A DNA stretch of 11,589 bases from Treponema sp. (GTDB lineage: Bacteria > Spirochaetota > Spirochaetia > Treponematales > Treponemataceae). The DNA lies in NCBI GenBank assembly GCA_024691265.1, contig JAILNT010000294.1, forward strand, positions 1 through 11,589, read 5' to 3'. Below are positions 1-7,151 of this stretch, one piece after another. Numbering within the stretch: the first letter of the stretch is position 1; every line of letters begins with the position of its first letter. Position numbers and translations under genes: made by a program. The notes below the pieces were generated by a model that was not told where the DNA came from, ran no database searches, and saw only the letters and a program-made list of their open reading frames with translations.

Positions 1-146
1 ATAGACGCAAGCATGGTAATGGTCAGGGCGAAGGCTTTTCAAATAAAGAAAGTAAACAAAATGAAGAAGCTGAGGTGAAAACTGAAAAAACTTCTTCAAT
101 AATTCAAGAATCGTATTTAGGAAATCATATTGATATAACGGGATGA
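1..146 (+). CDS. 3' end of an unidentified protein (partial, cut by window edge)
   Basis: The frame that begins at base 3 stays open to a TGA at 144-146 and gives 47 residues. The piece is hydrophilic and charged: it opens with RRKHGNGQGEG, continues through a Glu/Lys/Ser-rich stretch and ends in YLGNHIDITG. It contains no membrane segment and looks like a disordered C-terminal tail. The other two forward frames are closed by stops. The next gene starts four bases after the stop, so the two are almost certainly co-transcribed. I do not recognise the family from this tail. If the neighbour is a SwrB/YlxL-like protein, a flagellar-locus gene is possible, but that is inference from context only. 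Confidence 0.6.
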   Translation, partial: RRKHGNGQGEGFSNKESKQNEEAEVKTEKTSSIIQESYLGNHIDITG

Positions 147-150
147 AAAA

Positions 151-840
151 GTGACAGTTGTTGTTTTGGCTGTGATATTATGTGTTGTTAATCTTCTTCT
201 CTGGATAGTTTTGTTTATTCGTTTTAATAGTTTATTTTCTGCTGATGATATAGTTAAAAATACTAAAGAAGAGATGAATAAACTTGTTGCTGATATAAAT
301 CGAAATGTAGATAGAAATATAACTTTAATAGATGATAGGATAAAAGAATTGAAACTTCTTATGGCTCAAGCTGATAAGAAAGTTGCATTCGTTCAATCTG
401 AATTATCAAAATCCTCTGATGCCGTTTATTTTACAAACGCACTTAAATCTATTTCTAATCGAAAAAATGATAATGTAAATAATCCTTATAGGCGTTCTGC
501 TAGTATTAATATAAATGAATTGAGTGAATCTCTTGATAGAGATGCTGTACATCTTGATATTATCAATGATGATATAGCTAATAAGAATATTCCTAATAAA
601 AAATCAACTGATAAAAATCTTAATAATAACTTAAATGTTTCAAATAGTGAAAATCATGAAATTCACAATATTCCTTCTATATCTGTTGCAGAAAATCCTA
701 TAGAAGCAGGAATAAGTCGTAAGGATTTTTCTACAGAAGTATTAAAGCTTTATCGAAAAGGCTATAATGTAGAAGCTATTGCTAGTGAATTGTCATGCTC
801 AATATCTGAAGTTTCTTTAGTATTGGACTTTTTTAAATAA
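151..840 (+). CDS. Single-pass membrane protein with C-terminal HTH-like segment (SwrB/YlxL or DUF6115-like)
   Basis: The 229-residue protein has an N-terminal membrane segment (about residues 3-23), then a charged helical region (about 30-90, likely coiled coil). An Asn/Asp/Ser-rich low-complexity linker follows (about 100-185). The compact C-terminal part (about 195-229) reads EVLKLYRKGYNVEAIASEL and continues with ISEVSLVLDF, a helix-turn-helix-like signature. This order (one anchor, coiled coil, variable linker, terminal HTH-like motif) matches SwrB/YlxL and DUF6115-like proteins, which in Firmicutes sit beside sigD and flagellar genes. The start is GTG at 151: it is the first possible start after an in-frame TAA at 136-138, and a later start at 274 would lose the membrane anchor. 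A weak GGGA lies 7 bases upstream. Low-GC codon use and the Asn-rich linker suggest weak constraint there. The fold assignment is moderate; the flagellar link is inference. Confidence 0.6.
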   Translation: MTVVVLAVILCVVNLLLWIVLFIRFNSLFSADDIVKNTKEEMNKLVADINRNVDRNITLIDDRIKELKLLMAQADKKVAFVQSELSKSSDAVYFTNALKSISNRKNDNVNNPYRRSASININELSESLDRDAVHLDIINDDIANKNIPNKKSTDKNLNNNLNVSNSENHEIHNIPSISVAENPIEAGISRKDFSTEVLKLYRKGYNVEAIASELSCSISEVSLVLDFFK

Positions 841-881
841 AAATAACATAAAATTAGTCATAAATCTTATGAAAAATATTG

Positions 882-903
882 GCAAATGTAATATTATATT
901 TGC
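882..903 (+). promoter_or_regulatory. 22-bp near-perfect palindrome, candidate operator of galM
   Basis: The arms GCAAAT and ATTTGC enclose an inner TAATATTA core. Ten of eleven base pairs match and the remaining one is G-T (888 with 897). No T-tract follows, so it does not look like a terminator. It overlaps the proposed -35 box of galM (900-905), the usual position for a repressor or overlapping-activator site. The cognate regulator is not visible in this window. Confidence 0.45.
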
Positions 904-928
904 AAGTTTGAAAAACTAGTGTAATAAT
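900..928 (+). promoter_or_regulatory. Predicted sigma-70-type promoter of galM
   Basis: A -35 box TTGCAA (900-905) is separated by exactly 17 bases from a -10 box AATAAT (923-928), which is preceded by an extended-10-like TG (920-921). Transcription would start near 935-936, only two or three bases before the ATG at 938. That predicts a leaderless or almost leaderless galM mRNA, in agreement with the lack of a Shine-Dalgarno sequence. Confidence 0.5.
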
Positions 929-937
929 ACAAAATAT

Positions 938-2017
938 ATGAGCGAGTTTGATATAAAAAAAACAGATTTTGGTGTTTTGCCAGATGGAAAACAGGTATCT
1001 CTTTATAAAGTTTCTAATGGAAAAATTTCTTTTTCTGTTACGGATTATGGCTGTACAATAACTAGTATTCTTCTTCCTAAAAAGGATAAAGACGGCGAAT
1101 ATGATGATATTGTTATGGGCTATGATAACTTAAATGACTATATTAATTCTTCAACATGTTTTGGAGCTTTAGTTGGTCGTTTTGCTAATAGAATAAAAGA
1201 TGCATCTTTTTCATTAAAAGGTAATACTTATCATCTTGATAAAAATGATGGAAAAAATATGCTTCATGGTGGTTTTTTTCGCTATGAACATCAATTTTGG
1301 ACTGCAAAAGAAATTATAAATGAAGATTTTTGTGGAATTTCTTTTTCAAGAAAAAGTTCTTTTGAAGAGCAGGGCTTTCCTGGAAATCTAGATATTACAA
1401 TATCTTATAAATTAAATAAAAAAAATGAAATAATACTTGAATATTCTGCTGTATCTGATGCTGATACCGTTATTAATATAACAAATCATTCTTATTTTAA
1501 TTTATCCGGTGATTTTTCTAAAAATGTTCTTGATGAAAAGCTTGAACTTGCATTTGATGCATATCTTGAAGTCAATGATGAGCTTATACCAACTGGAAAA
1601 ATTATTGATGTTGAGGGAACTCCTTTTGATTTTAGAAAAGAAAAGCTTCTTTCTAAAGATTTTGCAGCTGTAAAAGGTTCTGATGTAAATGGTGGCTATG
1701 ACCATTGTTTCTGTTTTAAAGACTGTAAAGAAAAGAAAAGCTGGACTTGTGATGTTAAAAAAGTTGCAGTTCTTCATGATGAAAAAACAAATCGTAAGAT
1801 GTCTGTGTGGACAAATCTTGTAGGTATGCAGCTTTATACTTCAAATTTTATTGATAATGAAAAAGGTCGAAATGGTGCTGTTTATATGAAGCATGGGGGA
1901 GTTTGTCTTGAAACTCAATGTTATCCAGATTCTCCTAATAGAGAAGCATTTCCTTCTTGTGTACTAACAAAAGGTGAAAAATATAATGCTTGCACTAAAT
2001 TTTGCTTTGATATTTAA
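938..2017 (+). CDS. galM: Aldose 1-epimerase (mutarotase)
   Basis: GalM interconverts the alpha and beta anomers of galactose, glucose and related aldoses in the cytoplasm, feeding the Leloir pathway and hexokinases. The 359-residue length is normal for the family. The hallmark motifs appear in order: NMLHGG with substrate-binding His110, NHSYFNL with the catalytic-acid His184, GGYDH with Asp255 contacting sugar, and LETQCYPDSPN near the C-terminus with the presumed catalytic base Glu325. No signal peptide is visible, unlike some periplasmic mutarotases. The start ATG at 938 is supported by a normal N-terminus (a DFG.LPDGK.V.LY pattern) but lacks a Shine-Dalgarno sequence. The gene looks monocistronic: it has its own predicted promoter, and the downstream gene is 159 bases away behind a separate promoter region. 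Codon use is more AT-rich than in the V-ATPase genes. The sugar specificity cannot be read from sequence. Confidence 0.93.
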   Translation: MSEFDIKKTDFGVLPDGKQVSLYKVSNGKISFSVTDYGCTITSILLPKKDKDGEYDDIVMGYDNLNDYINSSTCFGALVGRFANRIKDASFSLKGNTYHLDKNDGKNMLHGGFFRYEHQFWTAKEIINEDFCGISFSRKSSFEEQGFPGNLDITISYKLNKKNEIILEYSAVSDADTVINITNHSYFNLSGDFSKNVLDEKLELAFDAYLEVNDELIPTGKIIDVEGTPFDFRKEKLLSKDFAAVKGSDVNGGYDHCFCFKDCKEKKSWTCDVKKVAVLHDEKTNRKMSVWTNLVGMQLYTSNFIDNEKGRNGAVYMKHGGVCLETQCYPDSPNREAFPSCVLTKGEKYNACTKFCFDI

Positions 2018-2072
2018 TTTTTTTTTTACAATAAAATGACAAAAAATTAATGAAAAATTGGGTAAATAAACG

Positions 2073-2109
2073 TTAAATTTGGACATTTTATTGTTAAAAT
2101 TAAATTTGG
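2073..2109 (+). repeat. Two 10-bp direct repeats upstream of the V-ATPase operon
   Basis: TTAAATTTGG occurs at 2073-2082 and again at 2100-2109, start to start 27 bases. The copies flank the proposed -35 box at 2091-2096. They could be tandem binding sites for a regulator, but AT-rich intergenic DNA produces such repeats by chance, so confidence is low. Confidence 0.25.
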
Positions 2110-2118
2110 TTATATATT
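2091..2118 (+). promoter_or_regulatory. Candidate promoter of the V-ATPase operon
   Basis: A -35-like TTGTTA (2091-2096, four of six consensus bases) and a -10-like TATATT (2113-2118, five of six) are 16 bases apart. The transcript would start near 2125 and carry a leader of about 50 bases before atpE. An alternative pair is TTGGAC (2079-2084) with TAAATT (2101-2106). The region is very AT-rich, so the exact boxes are uncertain. A promoter in this gap is expected, since it is the only sizeable gap before the operon. Confidence 0.4.
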
Positions 2119-2127
2119 TAAAGTAAT

Positions 2128-2144
2128 GTTTGCATCCGGCAAAC
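2128..2144 (+). promoter_or_regulatory. Hairpin at the predicted 5' end of the V-ATPase mRNA
   Basis: GTTTGC and GCAAAC form a six-base-pair stem around the loop ATCCG. If transcription starts near 2125, the hairpin caps the 5' end of the operon mRNA, a position where stems protect transcripts from 5'-end-dependent decay. It lies well upstream of the ribosome binding site AAGAGG (2166-2171) and would not hide it. It could equally be a protein-binding site in DNA. Confidence 0.35.
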
Positions 2145-2176
2145 TTGCAACAATAAATTGTATATAAGAGGTTCTA

Positions 2177-2791
2177 ATGGACGTTCAATTACAAGAATTG
2201 ATCAATAAGATCAAAAAAGACGGTGTTGCTTCTGCCGAAGAGGCTGCTAACGCCTTATTAGGTGAAGCAAAAGATAAGGCTGCTGCCATTGTTTCTGAAG
2301 CCCAGTCAAAGGCTGATGAAATTATAGCTAATGCTAAAAAAGAGTCTGAGCGTATGGAAAAAGCAAGTGAAAATGCTATTGCTCAGGCTGGACGTAATCT
2401 TCTGCTTTCTTTCCGCGACAGTTTAACCAAAGAACTTTCTGCAATCGTAGAATCTGAAGTAGGTAAAACCTATTCTTCTGCTTTGCTTTCAAAGCTTTTA
2501 CCAGAAACTGTTAAAGCATGGGTTGCAAATACAGATGCTGCAGATGTTTCTGTTCTGCTTCCAGAATCTGAATTGAAAGAGCTCGAAAGCGGCTTGAGAG
2601 CTGCCTTGAAAGATGAAATTTCTAAGGGATTGGAATTAAAGATTGATAATTCAATTTCTTCAGGTTTCAGAATCGGGGTAAAAGACGGATCTGCTTATTA
2701 TGATTTCTCTGCCGAGGCTGTTGCAGATTTGTTCTCTGCATATTTGAATCCTAGAGTAGCTGCTATTATGAAGGCTGCAAGCGTAAACTAA
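2177..2791 (+). CDS. atpE: V-type ATP synthase/ATPase subunit E (peripheral stalk)
   Basis: Subunit E forms the peripheral stalk that holds the A/B catalytic head against the membrane stator. The 204-residue protein shows the expected two-part design. Residues about 1-110 form a long Ala/Glu/Lys-rich helix with coiled-coil character, for example GEAKDKAAAIVSEAQSKADE. The remainder is a mixed alpha/beta globular domain that contacts the head. An AAGAGG ribosome binding site lies five bases before the ATG. It is the first gene of the operon and is separated from the next gene by 72 bases. In other V-ATPases E pairs with a small G/H subunit; none is encoded here. Sequence conservation in this subunit is low, so the assignment rests on architecture plus operon position. 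Confidence 0.88.
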   Translation: MDVQLQELINKIKKDGVASAEEAANALLGEAKDKAAAIVSEAQSKADEIIANAKKESERMEKASENAIAQAGRNLLLSFRDSLTKELSAIVESEVGKTYSSALLSKLLPETVKAWVANTDAADVSVLLPESELKELESGLRAALKDEISKGLELKIDNSISSGFRIGVKDGSAYYDFSAEAVADLFSAYLNPRVAAIMKAASVN

Positions 2792-2863
2792 TATTCGTTT
2801 TTTTATAAATTAAGCGATTAAAGTTAAACGTATAGGATTAATGGATAATAAAGGAAAATAATA

Positions 2864-3409
2864 GTGAGCAATCAGTATTACCTAATGGCACAGTTACCTT
2901 CGTTCACAGTTAGTGATGATTCAACACCTTTGCCTGTTACGGAAAAGTACTTTATGGATCTCTGTTCCCGCTTTCTTGATAAAAAAAGCTTGGCTATTCT
3001 TAATTCCTTGTCTTTGGAACCTCCAAGAGAAGGTTGTCATACAGGTTCTAATTTTGTAGACCAATGGTATGATAAAGAACGTGATTTGCGTTTTGCATTA
3101 GCACAAATCAGGGCTGAGAGAATGAAGAAAAATGTTGGGGCAGTGCCAGAAACATTTCCTCCTGATATAGTGCAGGTAGCTCGTACGGCTACTGGTATGG
3201 ATAGTCCTCTTTCTGCTGAACAGTTCTTAAATGAATATCGTGTTAAGATAGTAGATAGTATTACACCGTCAGACGGTTTTTCTTGTGATGCTGTTTTTGC
3301 TTATGGCTTAAAATTAAAGCTTGCGACACGTATGAAGAAGTTTAATAAGGAAGCTGGAGTAAAAGCCTACCGTACTTTATATGATCAGATACTGGGAGAA
3401 GCTAAATGA
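2864..3409 (+). CDS. DUF2764 family V-ATPase-operon protein, candidate subunit C/d equivalent
   Basis: The 181-residue soluble protein begins with QYYLMAQLPSF, the N-terminal signature of DUF2764 proteins. These occur between atpE and atpA in V-ATPase operons of spirochaetes, Chlamydiae and Bacteroidetes. A central WYDKERDLRFALAQIRAERM helix and a C-terminal RMKKFNKEAGVKAYRTLYDQ segment recall the all-helical, Arg-rich repeats of subunit C/d, the socket between rotor stalk and membrane ring. No subunit C gene is present, so a divergent C/d is the best inference; it is unproven. The start is GTG at 2864, with AAGGA eight bases upstream. The in-frame ATG at 2885 would cut off the conserved N-terminus. 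The gene overlaps atpA by four bases (ATGA), implying translational coupling. It may be somewhat shorter than some DUF2764 relatives, which I recall only roughly. Confidence 0.8.
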   Translation: MSNQYYLMAQLPSFTVSDDSTPLPVTEKYFMDLCSRFLDKKSLAILNSLSLEPPREGCHTGSNFVDQWYDKERDLRFALAQIRAERMKKNVGAVPETFPPDIVQVARTATGMDSPLSAEQFLNEYRVKIVDSITPSDGFSCDAVFAYGLKLKLATRMKKFNKEAGVKAYRTLYDQILGEAK

Positions 3410-5169
3410 CTGAAACAAAAGGAAAGGTAGTTGCGGTCAATGGAAATATGGTTTCCGTAGAATTTGACGGAAATATTTCTATGAACGAAGTTGCCTATGT
3501 TAAAGTTGAAGGTTCTAGCCTGAAGAGTGAAGTTATCCGTATTCGCGGAAATACTGCACAAATGCAGGTTTATGAAATGACAAAAGGTATAAAATGTGGT
3601 GACCCTGTAGAATTTACAGGCGATTTGCTTTCCGCAGAACTTGGACCTGGACTTCTTGGTCAGGTTTATGATGGTTTGCAGAATCCACTTCCTTTGCTTG
3701 CTGAAAAAGCAGGCTGGTTCCTTGAAAGAGGTATTTATGTAGATCCTCTTAATAAGGAAAAGCAGTGGGAATTTACACCTGTTGCAAAAGTTGGTGATAC
3801 TGTAAAACGTGGTGAGGCAATTGGTACTGTACCGGAAGGTCCTTTCACACATAAGATTTTTGTTCCTTTCTATTTGCTTGGAACATATACAGTAAAATCA
3901 ATTGTTGGTAATGGTTCTTATACTCTTAAAGATACTGTTGCAGTTCTTACTGATGAAAAGGGTAACGATATTAATGTTACAATGTCGTTCAAATGGCCTG
4001 TAAAGCGTGCCGTTGACTGTTATAAAGAGCGTCTTGCTCCAACTGAAACAATGGTCACAAAGGTTCGCCTTATTGATACATTCTTCCCTGTTGCAAAAGG
4101 TGGAACATATTGTATTCCTGGACCTTTCGGTGCTGGTAAGACAGTTTTGCAGCATACAACTTCTAAGTATGCAGATGTTGATATTGTTATCATTGCAGCT
4201 TGTGGTGAACGTGCCGGTGAAGTTGTTGAAACTTTGACAGAGTTCCCTGAATTGAAAGACCCTAAAACAGGAAAGAGCTTGATGGAGCGTACAATTATTA
4301 TTTGTAATACTTCTTCAATGCCTGTTGCTTCTCGTGAAGCTTCTGTTTATACATCTGTTACTCTTGCAGAGTATTACAGACAGATGGGCTTGAATGTTCT
4401 CCTTCTTGCTGATTCTACATCTCGTTGGGCTCAGGCTTTACGTGAAATGTCAGGTCGTTTGGAGGAAATTCCTGGAGAAGAAGCTTTCCCTGCTTACATG
4501 GAATCTTATATTGCAGCTTTCTATGAAAGAGCTGGACAAGTACGTCTTCCTGATGGTTCTACGGGTTCTGTTACAATTGGTGGTACAGTTTCTCCTGCCG
4601 GTGGTAACTTTGAAGAACCAGTTACTCAGGCTACACTTAAAGTTGTTGGTGCATTCCATGGTCTTTCTCGTGCTCGTTCTGATGCACGTAAGTATCCTGC
4701 TATTGACCCAATTCAGTCTTGGTCAAAGTATCATGGTATTATTTCACAGGACAAGGTTAACTACTGTTTCGATATAATGAGAAAGGGTGTTGATGTTGGC
4801 TCTATGATGAAAGTTGTTGGTGAAGAAGGTACTTCTCTTGATGATTACCTTGTATACCTGAAGGAAGAAATGCTTGATGCAGTTTACTTCCAGCAGAACT
4901 CTTTTGATGCTATAGATGCTAATGCTACTGTTGAAAGACAGAAGTATGACCTTGATAAACTTATTTGTATTCTTGGTTCTGATTTCCAGCTTGCAGATAA
5001 AGATGAAGCTCGTTCTTATTTTAACCAGCTTCGTCAGAAATTCCTTGACTGGAATTATACAGAATTTGAGAGTGAAGATTTCAAGAAACAGGAAAAAGAG
5101 ATTGATGATTTGTATGCATCAAAATCTGGAAAGTTGACTGCAGAAGCAGAATCTCTTCTTAAGGCTTAA
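3406..5169 (+). CDS. atpA: V-type ATP synthase/ATPase catalytic subunit A
   Basis: Subunit A carries the catalytic nucleotide sites of the V1 head and alternates with subunit B in a hexamer. The 587-residue length is standard. Domains in order are an N-terminal beta-barrel (about 1-75), the A-specific bulge region (about 110-200), the P-loop nucleotide-binding domain (about 205-440) and a C-terminal helical domain. The Walker A motif GPFGAGKT spans 239-246 with K245 and T246. The catalytic loop CGERAGE places the general-base glutamate at E268 and arginine at R269. The Walker B aspartate is D336 in LLLADSTSRW. A GGGAG ribosome binding site sits seven bases before the ATG, inside the DUF2764 gene, and the start overlaps that gene's stop by four bases. 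All catalytic residues expected of an active subunit are present. The GERAGE loop differs from GERGNE of eukaryotic and many archaeal enzymes. Confidence 0.97.
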   Translation: MTETKGKVVAVNGNMVSVEFDGNISMNEVAYVKVEGSSLKSEVIRIRGNTAQMQVYEMTKGIKCGDPVEFTGDLLSAELGPGLLGQVYDGLQNPLPLLAEKAGWFLERGIYVDPLNKEKQWEFTPVAKVGDTVKRGEAIGTVPEGPFTHKIFVPFYLLGTYTVKSIVGNGSYTLKDTVAVLTDEKGNDINVTMSFKWPVKRAVDCYKERLAPTETMVTKVRLIDTFFPVAKGGTYCIPGPFGAGKTVLQHTTSKYADVDIVIIAACGERAGEVVETLTEFPELKDPKTGKSLMERTIIICNTSSMPVASREASVYTSVTLAEYYRQMGLNVLLLADSTSRWAQALREMSGRLEEIPGEEAFPAYMESYIAAFYERAGQVRLPDGSTGSVTIGGTVSPAGGNFEEPVTQATLKVVGAFHGLSRARSDARKYPAIDPIQSWSKYHGIISQDKVNYCFDIMRKGVDVGSMMKVVGEEGTSLDDYLVYLKEEMLDAVYFQQNSFDAIDANATVERQKYDLDKLICILGSDFQLADKDEARSYFNQLRQKFLDWNYTEFESEDFKKQEKEIDDLYASKSGKLTAEAESLLKA

Positions 5170-5189
5170 AGTAAGGACGGTAAATAGAT

Positions 5190-6485
5190 ATGAATAAGGT
5201 ATACAACAAAATTGAATCTATTACAGGTTCCGTAATTACTGTAAAAGCAGAAGGTGTTAAATATAACGAACTTGCAGAAATCACTACTCGTTTTGGTAAG
5301 TCTCTTGCCGAGGTTAACAAAATTGATGGTGATACAGTTTCTTTGCAGGTTTTTGCTGGTGGACGTGGTGTTTCTACTGGTGACCAGATAAGATTTCTTG
5401 GTCATGATATGCGCGTTTCTTTCGGTGATGACCTTCTTGGACGTATTTTTAATGGTTCTGGTGACCCAAGAGATAACGGTCCGGCTCTTACAGAAAATAT
5501 GAAAGAAATTGGAGGACCTTCTGTAAATCCTTCTAAACGTATTCTTGCAGAACGCATGATGCGTACAAATATTCCAATGATTGATATGTTCAATACATTG
5601 GTTGTTTCTCAGAAGCTTCCTATTTTCTCTATATCTGGAGAACCTTACAATCAGTTGCTTGCTCGTATTGCTATGCAGGCAGAAGCTGATGTAATTGTTC
5701 TTGGTGGTATGGGTCTTAAATATGATGACTTCCTTTATTTCAAGAAGACTCTTGAAGAGGGTGGTTCTCTTAGTAAGACTGTTATGTTTATCCATACTGC
5801 TGCAGACCCTACTGTAGAATGTATTAAAATTCCTGATATGTCATTGGCTGTTGCAGAGCAGTTTGCTTTGCAGAATAAAGATGTTCTTGTTCTTCTTACA
5901 GATATGACTTCTTATGCAGATGCCATGAAGGAAATTGCGATTACACAGGAACAGGTTCCTTCTAATCGTGGTTATCCTGGTGATTTGTATTCTCAGCTTG
6001 CAGCTCGTTATGAAAAGGCTGTTGACTTTAAGGGTAGTGGTTCTGTAACTATTCTTGCTGTTACAACAATGCCAGGTGATGATGTTACTCACCCTGTTCC
6101 TGATAATACAGGTTATATTACAGAAGGTCAGTATTATCTGAAGGGTGGACGTATTGAGCCATTTGGTTCTCTTTCTCGTTTGAAGCAGAATGTTAATGGT
6201 AAAACTCGTAAAGACCATCGTGCATTGATGGACGCTATGATTCGTCTTTATTCTTCTTATAAAGATACTTTGGAAAAGAAATCCATGGGCTTTATGATGA
6301 GTAAATGGGACGAAAAGCTTTTGAAATATGGTGTTGCTTTTGAAAAAGAGATGATGGATTTGTCTGTTAATATCTCTTTGGAACAGGCTCTTGATCTTGG
6401 TTGGAAGATATTGGCTTCTTGCTTTGATAAAGATGAGACTGGTATTAAGTCTGAATTGATTGCTGAATTCTGGCCTAAAAACTAA
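5190..6485 (+). CDS. atpB: V-type ATP synthase/ATPase regulatory subunit B
   Basis: Subunit B is the non-catalytic partner of A in the V1 hexamer and contributes residues to each active site from the neighbouring interface. The 431-residue protein starts with the beta-barrel segment YNKIESITGSVITVKAEGVK. In the central domain the P-loop is replaced by IFSISGEPYNQLLARIA (SGEP at 149-152), as expected for non-catalytic B subunits. The conserved GYPGDLYSQLAARYEKA begins at residue 261. The expected TMPGDDVTHPVPDNTGYITEG stretch follows. The length is slightly short compared with B subunits of about 450-480 residues, but nothing essential appears lost. The gene lies 20 bases after atpA, with AAGGACGG about nine bases before the ATG. 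It acts at the cytoplasmic face of the inner membrane. Confidence 0.96.
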   Translation: MNKVYNKIESITGSVITVKAEGVKYNELAEITTRFGKSLAEVNKIDGDTVSLQVFAGGRGVSTGDQIRFLGHDMRVSFGDDLLGRIFNGSGDPRDNGPALTENMKEIGGPSVNPSKRILAERMMRTNIPMIDMFNTLVVSQKLPIFSISGEPYNQLLARIAMQAEADVIVLGGMGLKYDDFLYFKKTLEEGGSLSKTVMFIHTAADPTVECIKIPDMSLAVAEQFALQNKDVLVLLTDMTSYADAMKEIAITQEQVPSNRGYPGDLYSQLAARYEKAVDFKGSGSVTILAVTTMPGDDVTHPVPDNTGYITEGQYYLKGGRIEPFGSLSRLKQNVNGKTRKDHRALMDAMIRLYSSYKDTLEKKSMGFMMSKWDEKLLKYGVAFEKEMMDLSVNISLEQALDLGWKILASCFDKDETGIKSELIAEFWPKN

Positions 6486-6500
6486 AGCGGAGAAGGGTGA

Positions 6501-7151
6501 ATGGCGAAAATTAAGCTGACAAAAAATGAGCAGAAAGCACAGAAAGACCAGCTGAAAATGTATCAGCGTTATCTTCCTACGCTTACTCTCAAAAAACAGC
6601 AGCTTCAATCTGAAATCAGGACCATTGATGCAAAGGCTAAGGCTGTACGTGAGCAACGTAAACAGCTGGAACAGGAATTCCAGGTGTGGATAGGTGTATT
6701 TGGTGAGCAAGATGCCTTTAAGCCAAATATGGTTACTGTCCGCAATATAAAGAAAGGTACTGGCAATATTGCTGGTGTTACTATTCCAATTTATGAGGGA
6801 GCAGAATTTTCAAGAGGTGATTATGATTTATATTCAACACCTTTATGGATTGATTTAGCTGCTGATAGAATGGAAAAGGCTCTTTCTTTAGATTTGGAAG
6901 CAAGTGTCCTTGATGAACAGGTAAGGTTGTTGTCTCAGGAGCTTCGCACTACAACTCAGCGTGTTAACCTGTTTGAAAAAGTAAAGATTCCTGAGGCAAA
7001 GAGTAATATTAAGAAGATTTCTGTTTACTTGGGAGATCAGCAGGTAAGTGCAGTTGTTCGTTCTAAAATCTCTAAAAAGAAGATTGAAGCTAGGAACGCT
7101 GCTGCTGACGCAAAAGCTTCTGATGAACTTGATGAGGGGGCTGAAGTATGA
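6501..7151 (+). CDS. atpD: V-type ATP synthase/ATPase subunit D (central stalk)
   Basis: Subunit D is the rotor axle that threads the A/B hexamer and passes torque to the membrane ring. The 216-residue length is typical. The N-terminal half begins KIKLTKNEQKAQKDQLKMYQ and is a long helix continuing through the Gln/Lys-rich region to about residue 60. A short beta-containing middle part (about 75-125) follows. A second long helix (about 130-195) contains LRTTTQRVNLFEKVKIPEAK, matching the family signature T.qRVNalE...IP. The tail is Ala/Asp/Glu-rich and probably disordered. GGAG lies eight bases before the ATG, 15 bases after atpB. The stop overlaps the atpI start by four bases. The usual rotor partner, subunit F, has no gene here. 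Confidence 0.94.
   Translation: MAKIKLTKNEQKAQKDQLKMYQRYLPTLTLKKQQLQSEIRTIDAKAKAVREQRKQLEQEFQVWIGVFGEQDAFKPNMVTVRNIKKGTGNIAGVTIPIYEGAEFSRGDYDLYSTPLWIDLAADRMEKALSLDLEASVLDEQVRLLSQELRTTTQRVNLFEKVKIPEAKSNIKKISVYLGDQQVSAVVRSKISKKKIEARNAAADAKASDELDEGAEV

Noticed and set aside
938..2017. galM as recently transferred because it is more AT-rich than the V-ATPase genes
   Set aside because: The first gene in the window is equally AT-rich and intergenic DNA is similar. The V-ATPase genes more likely differ through selection for expression, and no mobile-element boundary is visible.
2018..2027. T10 run after the galM stop as an intrinsic terminator
   Set aside because: The only possible stem is five A/T pairs (TAAAT with ATTTA) with an 11-base loop, too weak to call a terminator.
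2841..2861. Six-codon upstream reading frame (ATG GAT AAT AAA GGA AAA TAA) before the DUF2764 gene
   Set aside because: It has a cramped AGGA three bases before its ATG, and its sequence simply contains the AAGGA used by the GTG at 2864. A regulatory leader peptide cannot be supported.
4394..4777. Leu/Val-rich forward frame inside atpA that looks membrane-like
   Set aside because: It is a +1-type shadow of the catalytic domain; the hydrophobicity comes from T-rich third positions read out of frame.
5166..5795. Long antisense reading frame opposite atpB
   Set aside because: It lies inside a highly conserved gene, its translation is low-complexity with no recognisable domain, and no promoter or ribosome binding site supports it. 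It reflects codon bias of the real gene.
5841..6710. 289-codon antisense reading frame opposite atpB and atpD
   Set aside because: Same reasoning: it spans two conserved genes, and the His/Phe/Ile/Thr-rich translation is typical of reverse-strand shadows in AT-rich coding DNA.
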